Notes: generated by a model from the sequence alone, not told the origin. Shown: positions 1-8,640, counted from the first letter of the stretch. The stretch is DNA of 64,000 bases from JBBDMC01 sp963826055 (GCA_963826055.1 CAWGVO010000007.1:129745-193744), one strand, 5' to 3'. A program made the numbers and translations.

Positions 1-697
1 CTTCGCCTGATAGACGAGCGCGCCGGACGGCCGCGCCGAGTTGTCGAGCAGCGCCTTGTTCCAGGTGCCGGCGGCGTTGTGGAGGTCGACCGCCACCGCC
101 GCCGCCTCGATCGGCGGGAAGCCGTAGTGGTCGTCGAGCGGGTGGAACTGGGCGAGCTGCAGGATCGGCGACAGCGCCCCCTCGCCCGGATCGGTGAAGC
201 GCACCGTCCGCCCCGCCACCGTGTATTCGTATGCCTCCGGCCAGCCGTCCGGCCCCGGCACCACCTTCATGCGGTCGGGGCGGAGCGCGTAAAGCTCGCG
301 CACGCGTCCCCTCGATGTTCACCGCCTCCACGTAGGCGTTGCCGGCGACCAGCAGGTAGCCGACCAGCGCCTCGCGGAAGTCGCCGCCGCCCTGGCGCCG
401 GTTCGGTTGCTTGAGCAGCCGCAGGAGCGGGTGCTCGTCCACCTCCGCCGCGCCGTCGTAGAGCAGCCACGGCACTGACGCCGCCGCTTCCGAGATCAGC
501 CGCACGCAGCGATAGACGACGGCGTTCCGCTGGTAGCCCTCGCGCGCCAGCGCCGCATAGTCGCGCGGCGTCCACACGGCGCGGCCCTGGCTCTGCAGCG
601 CGATCAGCGGGCCGGTGCGGGAGGCTTTTTCCTCGCCCGGACGCGCCGCGCCCGCCGCCGCGCGTGGTCCGCGCGTCGTCAGAAATGGAATGCGCAT
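1..697 (-). CDS. Phage/GTA-type portal protein (HK97 family), partial
   Basis: The gene starts at the ATG at 695-697 and runs off the left edge, so only the N-terminal part is present. The reading gives a basic N-terminus, then conserved portal segments such as NAVVYRCVRLISEAAASVPW (about residues 51-70) and LLVAGNAYVEAVNIE, followed in another frame by RVRELYALRPDRMKVVPG and HPLDDHYGFPPIEAAA. These match the HK97/GTA portal family, which forms the dodecameric DNA entry vertex of the capsid. The frame changes near 305-325, apparently by one lost base. The large terminase lies upstream on the same strand, as in GTA clusters, but three unrelated genes separate the two. The start is divergent from the glycosyltransferase at 770, with 72 bases between. 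Confidence 0.8.
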   Translation of the reverse strand, partial: MRIPFLTTRGPRAAAGAARPGEEKASRTGPLIALQSQGRAVWTPRDYAALAREGYQRNAVVYRCVRLISEAAASVPWLLYDGAAEVDEHPLLRLLKQPNRRQGGGDFREALVGYLLVAGNAYVEAVNIEGTRARALRAPPRPHEGGAGAGRLAGGIRIHGGGADGALHRSGRGGAVADPAARPVPPARRPLRLPADRGGGGGGRPPQRRRHLEQGAARQLGAAVRRARLSGE

Positions 698-769
698 GTG
701 CCCTGTCTCTTTTCAGTCTCGCGCGGTGGCGCGTTGAAGCGGCCGGGTGTGTTCGGCTACAACGCCGGC

Positions 770-1552
770 ATGTTTCCGGCCTACGTCATCAATCTCGACC
801 GCGACACCGAGCGCGCAACGGCCTTTTTCAAGCGCGCCGAGGCGGCGTCGCTCCCGGTCGAGCGCGTGTCCGGATACGACGCGGCGGCGCACGAAGGCCC
901 TTTCCCGGCCGAGGTCGTCACGACCCCCAACTACAACAGGGGCGCCATCGGCTGCGCCCTGTCGCACCGGGCGCTCTGGCAGAAGTGCGTCGACACCGGC
1001 CCGCTCATCGTCTTCGAGGACGATGCCCACGTGCGCGGCGACTTCGTCGCCGCCGTCCCGCAGGTGATGTCACGCATCACCGGCCTCTGGGACATCGTGC
1101 TCCTCGGTTACAACACCGACGCACAGCTCAATCTGCGCATCGAAGGTGCGTTCGATACCCGTATCCGCTTCGCGCCCCGGTTCCCGACCGCCGCCGACCT
1201 CGCGACCTTCGCCGCCTCGCGCGATCCGGCCGTGCCGTTTCGCCTGGTTTCGGCCTTCGGGAACTGCGGCTACGCCATCTCGCCGCCCGGAGCCCGCAAG
1301 CTGCTGGCGAACTGCTTTCCCCTCGATGGCCGCATCCTCAACCTGCCCGGCCTCGTCGCGCCGATCCGTGTCGAGCACATCGATTCCATGATGAACTGGT
1401 TCTATCCGACGCTCACCGCGTACGCCTGCGTGGCGCCGCTGGTGCTCAGCCCGAACGTCCAGGAGACGTCCCACACCGCTGCCGGCGAGCGCGTTGCCGC
1501 CGGGGCGCGCGACCGGCGTCCGCCGAAGCGCCGCCAGCGTCCCGCGCAATGA
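770..1552 (+). CDS. Glycosyltransferase family 25 protein
   Basis: The preferred start is the ATG at 770, giving MFPAYVINLDRDTERA, the usual N-terminus of family 25 (LPS/LgtB-type) glycosyltransferases; the frame is open upstream but lacks family similarity. Conserved features include SHRALWQKC, the acidic metal/nucleotide-sugar motif IVFEDDAHV (about residues 83-91), and an SAFGNCGYAISPPGARKL segment. These enzymes transfer a sugar from a nucleotide-sugar donor to lipopolysaccharide or another envelope acceptor; the acceptor is unknown here. The C-terminal tail is basic. The stop overlaps the next start (ATGA at 1549-1552), so the two genes are probably translationally coupled. It sits inside the terminase/portal region, as if inserted there. 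Confidence 0.8.
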   Translation: MFPAYVINLDRDTERATAFFKRAEAASLPVERVSGYDAAAHEGPFPAEVVTTPNYNRGAIGCALSHRALWQKCVDTGPLIVFEDDAHVRGDFVAAVPQVMSRITGLWDIVLLGYNTDAQLNLRIEGAFDTRIRFAPRFPTAADLATFAASRDPAVPFRLVSAFGNCGYAISPPGARKLLANCFPLDGRILNLPGLVAPIRVEHIDSMMNWFYPTLTAYACVAPLVLSPNVQETSHTAAGERVAAGARDRRPPKRRQRPAQ

Positions 1553-1929
1553 ACGCCGCACACGACCTTTTCAACCGCGTCATCCTTGCCGTCGCCGCCC
1601 TGCTTGGCGCGGCCGGCGTCGCCGCCGCGGCCGGCTCCACGCACACCGGCGACCAGGCGCTGCTCGGGCCGCTGGCGCTCATCGCGCTCACCCACGCGCC
1701 TGCGCTGATCGCGCTCGCGGCCTGCGCGCCGCCGTTCCGGTTGATGCGCGGCGCCACGGTCGTGATCGCCTTCGGTGCGGCCCTCTTCTCAGCGGACCTC
1801 GCGCTGCGCCATTTCACCGGCGCCAGCCTCTTCCCGTTCGCCGCGCCGATCGGCGGTACGGGACTGATCGCCGGCTGGCTCATCCTCGCCGCCAGCGCCG
1901 TCATCGGCGGGCGGGACGCGAAGGTTTAG
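1549..1929 (+). CDS. DUF423 family small membrane protein
   Basis: A protein of 126 residues with four hydrophobic segments at about residues 9-29, 37-60, 67-83 and 95-117. The C-terminal part, LFSADLALRHFTGASLFPFA followed by PIGGTGLIAGWLILAASAV, fits the DUF423 (YgdD/YwdK) inner-membrane family, in which a short loop with a conserved G-G precedes the last helix. The function of the family is not established. The start overlaps the stop of the upstream glycosyltransferase by four bases (ATGA), so the pair is probably one transcript. It converges tail to tail with the VPLPA-CTERM gene at 1939. Confidence 0.75.
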   Translation: MNAAHDLFNRVILAVAALLGAAGVAAAAGSTHTGDQALLGPLALIALTHAPALIALAACAPPFRLMRGATVVIAFGAALFSADLALRHFTGASLFPFAAPIGGTGLIAGWLILAASAVIGGRDAKV

Positions 1930-1938
1930 CGAAGCGTA

Positions 1939-2598
1939 CTATCCGGCACGCCGGCGCTCGCGGCGGCGCTTTCTCCACGACTGCAACGTGATCAGGCCCA
2001 TTCCGGAGGACAGGAGCCAGGCGCCCGCCGGCAGGGGCACCTGCGACACCGCGAAATCGCCGACATCGAAGGCGAGGTTGTCGATCGCGATGGCGGCGCC
2101 GGCGACCGAGAACTGGATGTGGAACCCGGTGAGGCTGAAGAGTGACGTCACGTACGAGGCGTGGGTGCTGCCGACGGCCAGCGTCTGCGAAGGCGTCAAC
2201 TCGGCCGAGTAGTCCCCGTTCCAGATGCGGACGTCAACGTTTTCGGACGCACCCGGCAACGTGCCGAGGTCGAACCCATAGAGTGTGATGCCCTCGCTCA
2301 CCCCGACCCCGTAGGGAAGCACCGCGAGATCGCCGTACCCGCCTCCGCTGTAGATGACATGGTACATGTCGGCAAAACTGATGGCATCGACGGCCATCGA
2401 ACCGTTGATCGCCGCAGCGCTTCCCGCCGCGCTCGCGGTTCTGGCCTGGATCACCGACCCGACCACGCCATAGTTATCGTTATAGGCCGTGCCGTTGCCG
2501 CTCGACTGCCACAGGTCGACGACCACGGCCTGCGCCGCCGTCGCCGACATCAGTGTCGCCGCCAGCACGAGGCCAGCGCAAAACTTTCCCGGATGCAT
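1939..2598 (-). CDS. Secreted VPLPA-CTERM sorting-signal protein
   Basis: The chosen start (ATG at 2596-2598) gives MHPGKFCAGLVLAATLMSAT, a Sec signal peptide with likely cleavage after AAQA; the same frame has Mets further upstream. The mature part is about 165 residues of low-complexity, Gly/Ala/Ser-rich beta-type sequence without a recognised enzyme domain. The C-terminus carries the tripartite sorting signal VPLPAGAWLLSSGMGLITLQ, a hydrophobic helix and a final basic run (WRKRRRERRRAG). VPLPA-CTERM tails are recognised by a dedicated exosortase, which anchors or releases the protein at the cell surface, usually together with exopolysaccharide. No exosortase gene lies in this window. The C-terminal motif makes the class clear; the function of the body is unknown. 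Confidence 0.85.
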   Translation of the reverse strand: MHPGKFCAGLVLAATLMSATAAQAVVVDLWQSSGNGTAYNDNYGVVGSVIQARTASAAGSAAAINGSMAVDAISFADMYHVIYSGGGYGDLAVLPYGVGVSEGITLYGFDLGTLPGASENVDVRIWNGDYSAELTPSQTLAVGSTHASYVTSLFSLTGFHIQFSVAGAAIAIDNLAFDVGDFAVSQVPLPAGAWLLSSGMGLITLQSWRKRRRERRRAG

Positions 2599-2784
2599 TC
2601 CTGAATTCCCCCGCCCGGATGAGCGGTTCGACATTGGGGGGCGCTCGCGGACCTGTCGAGGGGAATTCGTCGATCGGACAAAGGTTTGCACAGCCCGCGT
2701 TGCCGTGCGGCAACAGCGCGGCTACCTCTGGTCTGCCTCGCGCCACGCACCACCCGTTCTGGGCGTCCCGAATCGGCCTGCCCC

Positions 2785-4049
2785 TCACACCCCCCGCACC
2801 TTCGGCTCGCCGCCCTCGTCCAGCATCAGCGCCGTCAGCGCCCACACCAGCGCGTCCAGCCGGTCGGGCGAGCGCCCGGCCGAGAGGCCGTCAGGCCCGA
2901 AGTCGCACATTTCGTCCTCCAGCTCCGGAAACGCGCCGACGTGGCGCACGCGCCCCTGGGCGTAGAGGGCCGACACCGGCTCGGCGCGCAGCCACTTGCC
3001 GCGCGTCGCCCGCACGGGCCTGACCGGCACGCCGGCATCGACCTCGTGCATCACCGCGGCCACCATGTCGCCGCCCTGGTTGATCTCGGCCACCAGCGCG
3101 TCGGCACCAAGCTGCCGGTAGAGGCGAAGTGCGGCTGCCGCCCACTGGTGCGGTTTAACCTCGGCCACCGTCCGGTCGGCGACGACATAGGCGATGCCGC
3201 CCGCATCCAGCCCGGCGGCGACGATGCCGCAGATGCCCGAGCGCTTCGAGGCCGGCGGATCGACCGCCACCACGATGCGCCGCAGCGCCGGATGCGTGCC
3301 GACCCGCAGGGCTTCGATGTCGCTCCGCTGCCAGAGCGCATCGGCGCGGTCCTCGATCAGCTCGCCGTCCAGCTCCTGCCGGCCGAGGCGGGTGCCGGCA
3401 TAGCGGCCGACCACCCGCGTCAGGAATGCCGGCGACAGGTGCCGGAGGTTGTCGCGGGTCGTCGCCCGCGTGACGATCGGTATCTTCCGCGGCGATCAGC
3501 CGGCGGATGAGCGGGATCGGCCGCGGCGTCGTGGTCACCACCTGGCGCGGCCGCGCGCCGAGGCGCAGGCCGAACTGGAGCATGTCCCACGTCGCCTCGG
3601 CGTTCCGCCATTTGCCCGCCTCGTCGCCCCAGGCCGCGGCGAACTGCGGCCCGCGCAGCGCCTCGGGGTCTTCCGACGAAAAGGCCTGGGCGATGACGCC
3701 CGTCCTCCACACCAGCCGCCGCCGCGAAGGCTGCCACGACGGCCGCTCGAAGGAGGCGTGCACGGCGAGGACGCCCGGAAACGCCCTCGATCATCACTTC
3801 GCGCACGTCGGCGAGCGTCTCGCCGACCAGCGCGATCGGCCCGGCGAGCGGCGTCTCACTGTCGAGCGCGATGTCGCGCACCCATTCGGCGCCGGTCCGC
3901 GTCTTGCCGGCGCCGCGGCCGCCGAGCACGAGCCACGTCAGCCAGTCGCCGTCGGGCGCCTTCTGATCGTCGCGGGCGGCGAAGTTCGCCCAGTCGGTGC
4001 GCGATCCGCTCCCGCCCGCCGGGCGGCAGCAGGCGCCACAGGTCGTCAA
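2785..4049 (-). CDS. GTA/phage-type terminase large subunit (frameshifted)
   Basis: This is a DNA-packaging motor ATPase with a C-terminal nuclease. The N-terminal ATPase part shows DWLTWLVLGGRGAGKTRTGA with Walker A GGRGAGKT, and FAAAWGDEAGKWRNAE carrying the Walker B acidic pair. RQVVTTTPRPIPLIRRLI follows. The C-terminal RNase-H-like nuclease begins at RIVVAVDPPASK and holds further acidic positions (AEINQGGDM, DRLDALVWALTAL). The frame changes near 4020, 3780 and 3480; joined, the product is about 420 residues, normal for GTA terminases. The likely start is a TTG at 4047-4049 that overlaps the upstream gene's TGA. The portal gene normally follows at once; here it lies 2 kb further on. Confidence 0.85.
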
Positions 4050-4597
4050 GGTCCCTCCCCTTCGCGAGCCCACCGCGCAATTCGCTCAGCCAGGTCCGCG
4101 TCAATGGTGTCACGGTCGGCAATCTCCGGCTCTTTGACGTTGGAGCCGGTGTCCCGATCGAGCTCAGTCAGTGTGGTGAGGGTCCTCGCAAGCAGTCCGA
4201 GGGTGCGGGCGTCCTTCTCGGCAAGCCCCTCGTCGCCATCGCGCGCCCGCTTCTCCAGTCCGGTGAGCTGGCGGCCGACGGCGCGGTAGAGCCGCACGGC
4301 GAGCTTCGCCCGCCGGTCGCGGGAATCGAACGCGGCGCGCGGCACGCCGAGCGGCGGCGCGCCCGCCGGCCGCGGCCAGCCGTATTTCTGCACCCAGTTT
4401 TTCACCGTCGAGTCGGAGACATGCACGGCCGCCGCGATCGCCGTGAGCGGCATGTCGGTGCCGACGACGAGGCGGCGCGCCGCCTCCACCTTCTCGGGCG
4501 GGTAGCCGCCGCGCGGCGGCGCGCGACGGGCGCCCGGTGGCGTCATTGGCCGGCAACAGCCGGACGGCAGGGCCGTGCGCCGGCGCCGGGTCGACAC
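4046..4597 (-). CDS. Helix-turn-helix DNA-binding protein upstream of terminase (small-terminase-like)
   Basis: A basic N-terminal stretch is followed by a helix-turn-helix at about residues 33-71: EKVEAARRLVVGTDMPLTAI then AAAVHVSDSTVKNWVQKYGW. The rest is helical and charged (AKLAVRLYRAVGRQLTGLEK; TLGLLARTLTTLTELDRDTG). Such HTH proteins directly upstream of GTA terminases are candidates for the small terminase or a packaging regulator; that role is inference. The stop overlaps the terminase TTG start. The start is unclear: ATG at 4546 gives a compact protein, and another frame opens at ATG 4649 (MTDLAFHEG), which could be the true N-terminus if one base is missing near 4560. Confidence 0.65.
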   Translation of the reverse strand: MSTRRRRTALPSGCCRPMTPPGARRAPPRGGYPPEKVEAARRLVVGTDMPLTAIAAAVHVSDSTVKNWVQKYGWPRPAGAPPLGVPRAAFDSRDRRAKLAVRLYRAVGRQLTGLEKRARDGDEGLAEKDARTLGLLARTLTTLTELDRDTGSNVKEPEIADRDTIDADLAERIARWAREGEGP

Positions 4598-4700
4598 CGT
4601 TCGGCACGCCGGGTGGCGCCCGTCCTTCGTGGAAGGCGAGATCGGTCATCGCGGAAGTCTCAAGCTGGTCTCGGGCTGGTGCCAGGCTGAGTTCAGCTGG

Positions 4701-4749
4701 TCTCAGAAAAGACGAAGCCCCCGGCGCGAGGAGACGCGCCAGAGGCTTC
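4701..4749 (-). terminator. Rho-independent terminator, leftward
   Basis: Read on the minus strand, GAAGCC ... GGCGCG, a six-base loop, CGCGCC ... GGCTTC (4714-4749) forms a long GC stem, followed by GTCTTTTCTG (4703-4712) as a short U-tract. It lies about 150 bases beyond the transposase stop and about 50-100 bases before the HTH gene starts, so it would shield the packaging genes from transposase read-through. The remaining sequence between 4650 and 4902 shows no gene. Confidence 0.55.
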
Positions 4750-4902
4750 GAAGTGACGCCGCATCAACGGTGGATCGGGCGAAGGGAGGAGGTTTGCCCG
4801 TCGCCCACCTCTGCGACGTTAGCCGCAACATACCGAAGAGCGTCACGCTGTCAAGGAATATTTTCCTATTAGCGCGGATGACAAGGCAGGCTGATTTGGG
4901 TC

Positions 4903-5856
4903 TTACTCCGGGTCATAGCCTGCAGCCTGGAAGTAGTTTCGGCATTCGATTGGCGAGAACTGGTCGAGGCATTCGGCAATGACGGCCCACAACTCGTCGA
5001 TGGTTCGCGCGGCGGCCTTGCGCAGGAGCGCCTTGAGCTTGGCAAAGGCCATCTCGATCGGGTTGAAGTCGGGCGAATAGGGCGGCAGCAGGAAGAGGCT
5101 GGCGCCGGCCCTCTCGATCGCGGCGCGGATGCCGGTCACCTTGTGGGCGGGAAGATTGTCCATGATGACAATGTCGCCGGGGGCGAGTTCCGGCACCAGA
5201 ACCTGTTCGACGTAGGCGAGGAAGGCCGGGCCGTTCATGGCACCGTCGAGCAGCATCGGCGCGGCCAGGCGGTCGAGCCGGAGCCCGGCGGTGAAGGTGG
5301 TGGTCTTCCAATGGCCGTGCGGGATCGAGGCCCGGCAGCGCTCGCCCTTCTTTGCTCGGCCGCAGAGCCGCGCCATCTTGGTCGAGGCAGAGGTCTCGTC
5401 GATGAAGATCAACTTGGCAGGGTCGAGATCGGGTTGACCGTCGAACCAGGCGCGCCGCCGGGCCTTCACATCCGGCCGTTGCTGCTCGCTGGCATGCGCT
5501 GTCTTTTTTTGTACGTGATGCCGCGCTTGTCGAGGAACATCCACACCGTCGAAGGTACCGCCCGCACACCGCATTCTTGCGACAGCCGCTCGCCGATCTC
5601 GGTCAGCGTGATGTCCGGCGTCGCCTCGATCAGGCCGAGGATGAACCCCTCATGCGCATCCAGCTTCGAGCGCGATGGCTGGCCCTGCTTGCGGGCAACC
5701 GTCTCGCCGGTCTCGCGATAGCGCCGATACCACCTGCCTGAGGTCGAGATGCCGACTTTGAACCGGCGCGCCGCCTCGCGCGTCGATAGCCCCTCCGAGA
5801 TCGCCTGCAATCACCCGACCGCGAAGGTCCGAACTCAAGCTGCGCGTCATCATCAT
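4903..5856 (-). mobile_element. IS630-family transposase (two-frame)
   Basis: The N-terminal part, from MTRSLSSDLRGRVI (ATG at 5850) through EGLSTREAARRFKVGIST, is the winged-helix DNA-binding region. The C-terminal part carries the DDE catalytic core: LIFIDETSASTKMARLCGR (first Asp), PGDIVIMDNLPAHK (second Asp) and PPYSPDFNPIEMAFAKLK (third acidic residue). The gene is read in two frames that meet at a run of seven A (5504-5510 in minus sense); a -1 shift there gives the usual YKKKTAHASEQ. A further one-base discrepancy near 5808 separates the first 14 residues. Total about 315 residues, normal for IS630. The terminal inverted repeats and TA target duplication could not be placed; only a short CTGATT is shared between the two flanks. 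Confidence 0.85.
5504..5510 (-). other. A7 slippery site, candidate programmed -1 frameshift
   Basis: In minus sense the sequence is TAC AAA AAA AGA. Slipping back one base on the A run joins ORF A (GITYKK...) to ORF B (KTAHASEQ...), giving a continuous transposase. Several IS630 elements make their transposase by ribosomal frameshifting at such a run. Because this window contains many unrelated single-base errors, an error in the homopolymer length is an equal alternative. Confidence 0.5.
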
Positions 5857-6042
5857 CTCCCGGCAAATCACCCCAGGAGAGTGAATCAGACAACAACCTC
5901 GGTGGAATCCCCATCCCGACTCTGCGTTCAGAGAAAACGCTCTAGCGGCAACAGGCAAGCGCATCGCGTCTTCTTGTGAATCATTCGCAACGGTCTTGCG
6001 GGTGCCGTGGCATCCGCGCAGCCGAGGCGGTAGGCTCACAAG

Positions 6043-6566
6043 ATGACGGGGAAGTACGTCTCAGAATGTCAAGAGGCGGACGCCTTCTTGGCGGCTGCAA
6101 AGACCTTAGACGGCAATCTGCCCAAATGGGTGAAGGGCGTCTATCCGGATGAATTGCAGGCGTCATGGGGATTGGTCGAAAGCGGCGGTATCAGTCGTGG
6201 CGAACTCGTTTTCGTATCTCTCCTTCGCTCAGGACTGAACCGACCATCAATGTCTTGTTCGGTAAACGCTTGGTTTGGCGAGTGGATATCGTGCCTGACT
6301 ATGTGTGGAAGCCAAACCCGCCGGAACTCCTGGAAATATGGCCTGCCGGCCGAAATTCGTGGCTTCATGAGCATCGATGGTCTGACAATCGCGACCACGT
6401 CGAACACAACGGATTCCGGGATTTGCCGTATCGCCGGCCTTTAAGTTCGACAATCCGGCGGTTGCCACAAGCCCTGGCTGCGCTTGCGCCGGATATAAAT
6501 TTGGTCCTAGGACATTCCGAGCGAGACTTTGACGTACCGCCGAAGAGTGATTTGTTCCAGTTTTGA
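6043..6566 (+). CDS. Unrecognised protein paired with a DUF1828 protein (frameshifted)
   Basis: Reading starts at ATG 6043 (MTGKYVSECQEADAFLAAAK) and passes from frame 1 to frame 3 near 6210, apparently by one lost base in TTTTCGTATC. The product is then about 174 residues and ends DVPPKSDLFQF. Notable segments are RLVWRVDIVPDYVWKPNPPE and WLHEHRWSDNRDHVEHNGF, rich in His, Trp and Asp. I do not recognise the family. It has no signal peptide or membrane segment and precedes the DUF1828 gene by 15 bases on the same strand, which suggests a two-gene operon. GC content is clearly lower than in the flanks, and an IS630 copy lies immediately upstream; both favour recent acquisition. Confidence 0.55.
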
Positions 6567-6581
6567 AACGTTGGGTGCGCC

Positions 6582-7318
6582 ATGTCATGCGACGCTATCA
6601 AAGCTGCCTTAGCGCCGTTTCTCGAATGCGTCGAGACAACGGAGGGCGCTCGCGTAGTCACGCATTGCCTCTATCCATCGTTCAACCCCGTCGAAGTCTA
6701 TGTCGTTAAGTACGGTGACGGGTATCGCGTTCACGATGGAGGCGGGGCAGATCGAGCAGCATGGGCGCACGGTCGCGACGAACTGCTCATCCGAAAGATG
6801 CTCGCTCGTTATGCATTGCGCTATCACGCAACCGCCAAAGAGGGTGTCATAGTGGCCGACGCCGCCGACACCTCTTGGCTCATGTCGGCAATCTTAGCTG
6901 TCGCTAACGCCTCAGCGGGCGCTGCGAATGCCACTGTCGAGCGTGTCATTGCGGCAGCAGAGATTGACCTTGTCGAACGCGTGTTTGGTGTTCTCAGGCA
7001 CCGCTATGGCGAGAAGGAAATTGGTCGCAAGGTTCCGTGATCGGACAAAGCGGGAAGAAATATGACTTCGATTTCTCAATACCACGTCCGGACGGAACGC
7101 CGATCTTGATTGATACCGTTGTGCCGCATCACGTCTCGATAGCCCATAAATATGTGGCTTTTTCTGACGTGGCAGCCAGTGGAGAGGGCGACACTAAACG
7201 CTGGGCCGTTTTCGACAAGCCGCTTGAAGTTGATGATGCCTCGCTCATGCGGCAGGTGGCGACCCTCGTCCCATTCAAAAGTCTCGATAGCGTTGTGTCG
7301 AACGGTGTGGTGTTTTAA
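6582..7318 (+). CDS. DUF1828/DUF1829 domain protein (one frameshift)
   Basis: The first frame (6582-7040) encodes MSCDAIKAALAPFLECVETT ... PVEVYVVKYGDGYRVHDGGG, the DUF1828 signature in which a tyrosine-rich strand leads into a VHDGG turn. The second frame (from about 7037) encodes VIGQSGKKYDFDFSIPRPDG ... DTVVPHHVSIAHKYVAFSDV, resembling the DUF1829 C-terminal region that normally follows in the same protein. One missing base near 7035 would fuse them into about 244 residues. The function is unknown; these domains occur in phage and mobile-element neighbourhoods. It is the second gene of a lower-GC islet, next to an IS630 transposase. The DUF1828 assignment is moderately sure, the C-terminal one less so. 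Confidence 0.65.
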
Positions 7319-7845
7319 GCCGAGCGACAGATGCAAGCAAACCTGTAGCCCGGATGGAGCGTTAGCGAAATCCGGGGCACCGAGTCCAACATTCCCGGGT
7401 ACGTCACCCCGCTCGACACCGCCCCGCGAATCGGAAACCTTCGCCCCCGTGACCTTGGGGGCGCGGGGTCCGACACGGCACCTCGGATAGAACCTCGCTG
7501 CACCGGGTCGCACCTTTGGCGCCCGCCCGCCGGCGGCAGTTGCAATGCGGCCGGCGGTCGACGTTCAGAGGTCGGGCCGGAGCGCGATCCGGAGCGCGGA
7601 ACCGGCGGCCGGTGAAACCCGTGGACGGCGGCACTTTCCGTCCGGCGGGGCGGTGGGCGGGTCACCGTCTGCCGTGCGGGGCTTGCGGGGACCGACGGCG
7701 TAAACGCCCGGTTGACCCGCTTGCCCGGCGATGCCGCTGGCAAGGCCGCCGTCCGCTTCGGACCGGCGGCCGCCGGTGGAAATAGGGAGGCGTCGGCGAG
7801 GCTCGTCCTGCCGGCGCCTTTCCTTTTCAGGTGGCGTTCGCCGGC
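7319..7845. other. Non-coding spacer after the islet
   Basis: No convincing gene lies in these 527 bases. The sequence returns to high GC. It contains the palindromic repeat at 7344-7381 and several short GC-rich complementary stretches (for example CGCCCCC/GGGGGCG near 7440-7475). Short open frames on both strands have neither family similarity nor ribosome-binding sites. Confidence 0.6.
7344..7381. repeat. REP-like palindromic element (TAGCCCGGAT...ATCCGGGG)
   Basis: The sequence TGTAGCCCGGATGGAGCG, four to eight bases, then GCGAAATCCGGGGCACC forms a stem between CCCGGAT (7349-7355) and ATCCGGG (7370-7376). Very similar intergenic palindromes are scattered in many alpha- and gammaproteobacterial genomes. 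Here it marks the downstream edge of the low-GC islet, 25 bases after the DUF1829 stop. Confidence 0.55.
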
Positions 7846-8640
7846 TCAGGCCCGGCGGCGCCGGCCGATGAAGCCGATGCCGGCGAGCGCGGAAACGAAC
7901 AGCTCCAGCGAGGGCGGCAGCGGCGTGTCGGTGACCGCGAATTCGCCGTTGACGGCGAACATCGCGTTGCCGCCGGTCACCGCCGCCGGACCGGGCGGGT
8001 TGTAGTTCCCGCTGGCGCCGAAGGGCAAGACCCAGGCACTGCCCGTGAAGTGCGCGCTGATGCCGTCGCCGGCCGCCGGGCCCACGTCGGTGGCGCCGGC
8101 CGCGTTGGCGCCCGCCCAGTAGCCCCAGCCGATGGTGGTACCGCCCGATTCGTTGAGGTGGAAGCCGACCCAGTAGTCGCCGGCGGAGAGGTCGGCGTCG
8201 GGGATCGAGAAATCCACCTGAATGTAGTCGTAGGAATGGTTCTGCGGCACGAAGCCGAGGTCGGTCTCGTTCAGCGATGCCGCAGCCACCGTCCCCGAAT
8301 AGAGAACGCCGCCCGGCACGAACGGTCCGCCTACCGCGACGCTGTCGCCGGACAGGATGTACCAGTCGACCGAATCGAGGACTTCCGTATCCGGTGTGTA
8401 GTGCCGCACGGTGAACGACAGGGCGTTCGCCGTGGCGTCCTGCAAAAGTGTGAAATTCTCCGCGCCGATGTAACCGACCGGAGCGAAAATAGCGCCGCCG
8501 CCGTTGTCGCCGCTGGCGTCCGGCGTCAGGTTGCCGGCAAGCGTCACCGCCCGGCTTTCGGTCGGTGCCATGATGGTGATGGCGGCGATGGCCGACAGGC
8601 CAACGAGCGCCGCCAGACGCGCGCGATATCTTCGTTTCAC
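7846..8640 (-). CDS. Secreted PEP-CTERM-type protein
   Basis: An uninterrupted 264-residue protein starting MKRRYRARLAALVGLSAIAA, a Sec signal peptide with likely cleavage after ESRA. The body (about residues 32-235) is beta-rich with Gly/Asn/Tyr turns (SAGDYWVGFHLNESGG; TTIGWGYWAGANAAGATDVG), without recognisable catalytic residues. The C-terminus TPLPPSLELFVSALAGIGFI plus GRRRRA has the PEP-CTERM layout: a Pro-rich recognition motif, a hydrophobic helix and a basic tail, processed by an exosortase in the inner membrane. It is the second such protein in the window, after the one at 1939-2598, but the tails differ (TPLPP versus VPLPA). It may belong to the downstream end of the redox module, 168 bases away, or stand alone. 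Confidence 0.8.
   Translation of the reverse strand: MKRRYRARLAALVGLSAIAAITIMAPTESRAVTLAGNLTPDASGDNGGGAIFAPVGYIGAENFTLLQDATANALSFTVRHYTPDTEVLDSVDWYILSGDSVAVGGPFVPGGVLYSGTVAAASLNETDLGFVPQNHSYDYIQVDFSIPDADLSAGDYWVGFHLNESGGTTIGWGYWAGANAAGATDVGPAAGDGISAHFTGSAWVLPFGASGNYNPPGPAAVTGGNAMFAVNGEFAVTDTPLPPSLELFVSALAGIGFIGRRRRA

Noticed and set aside
1..4649. A complete gene transfer agent cluster
   Set aside because: Only portal (partial), terminase and an HTH protein are visible; protease, capsid and tail genes would lie outside the window, so completeness cannot be claimed.
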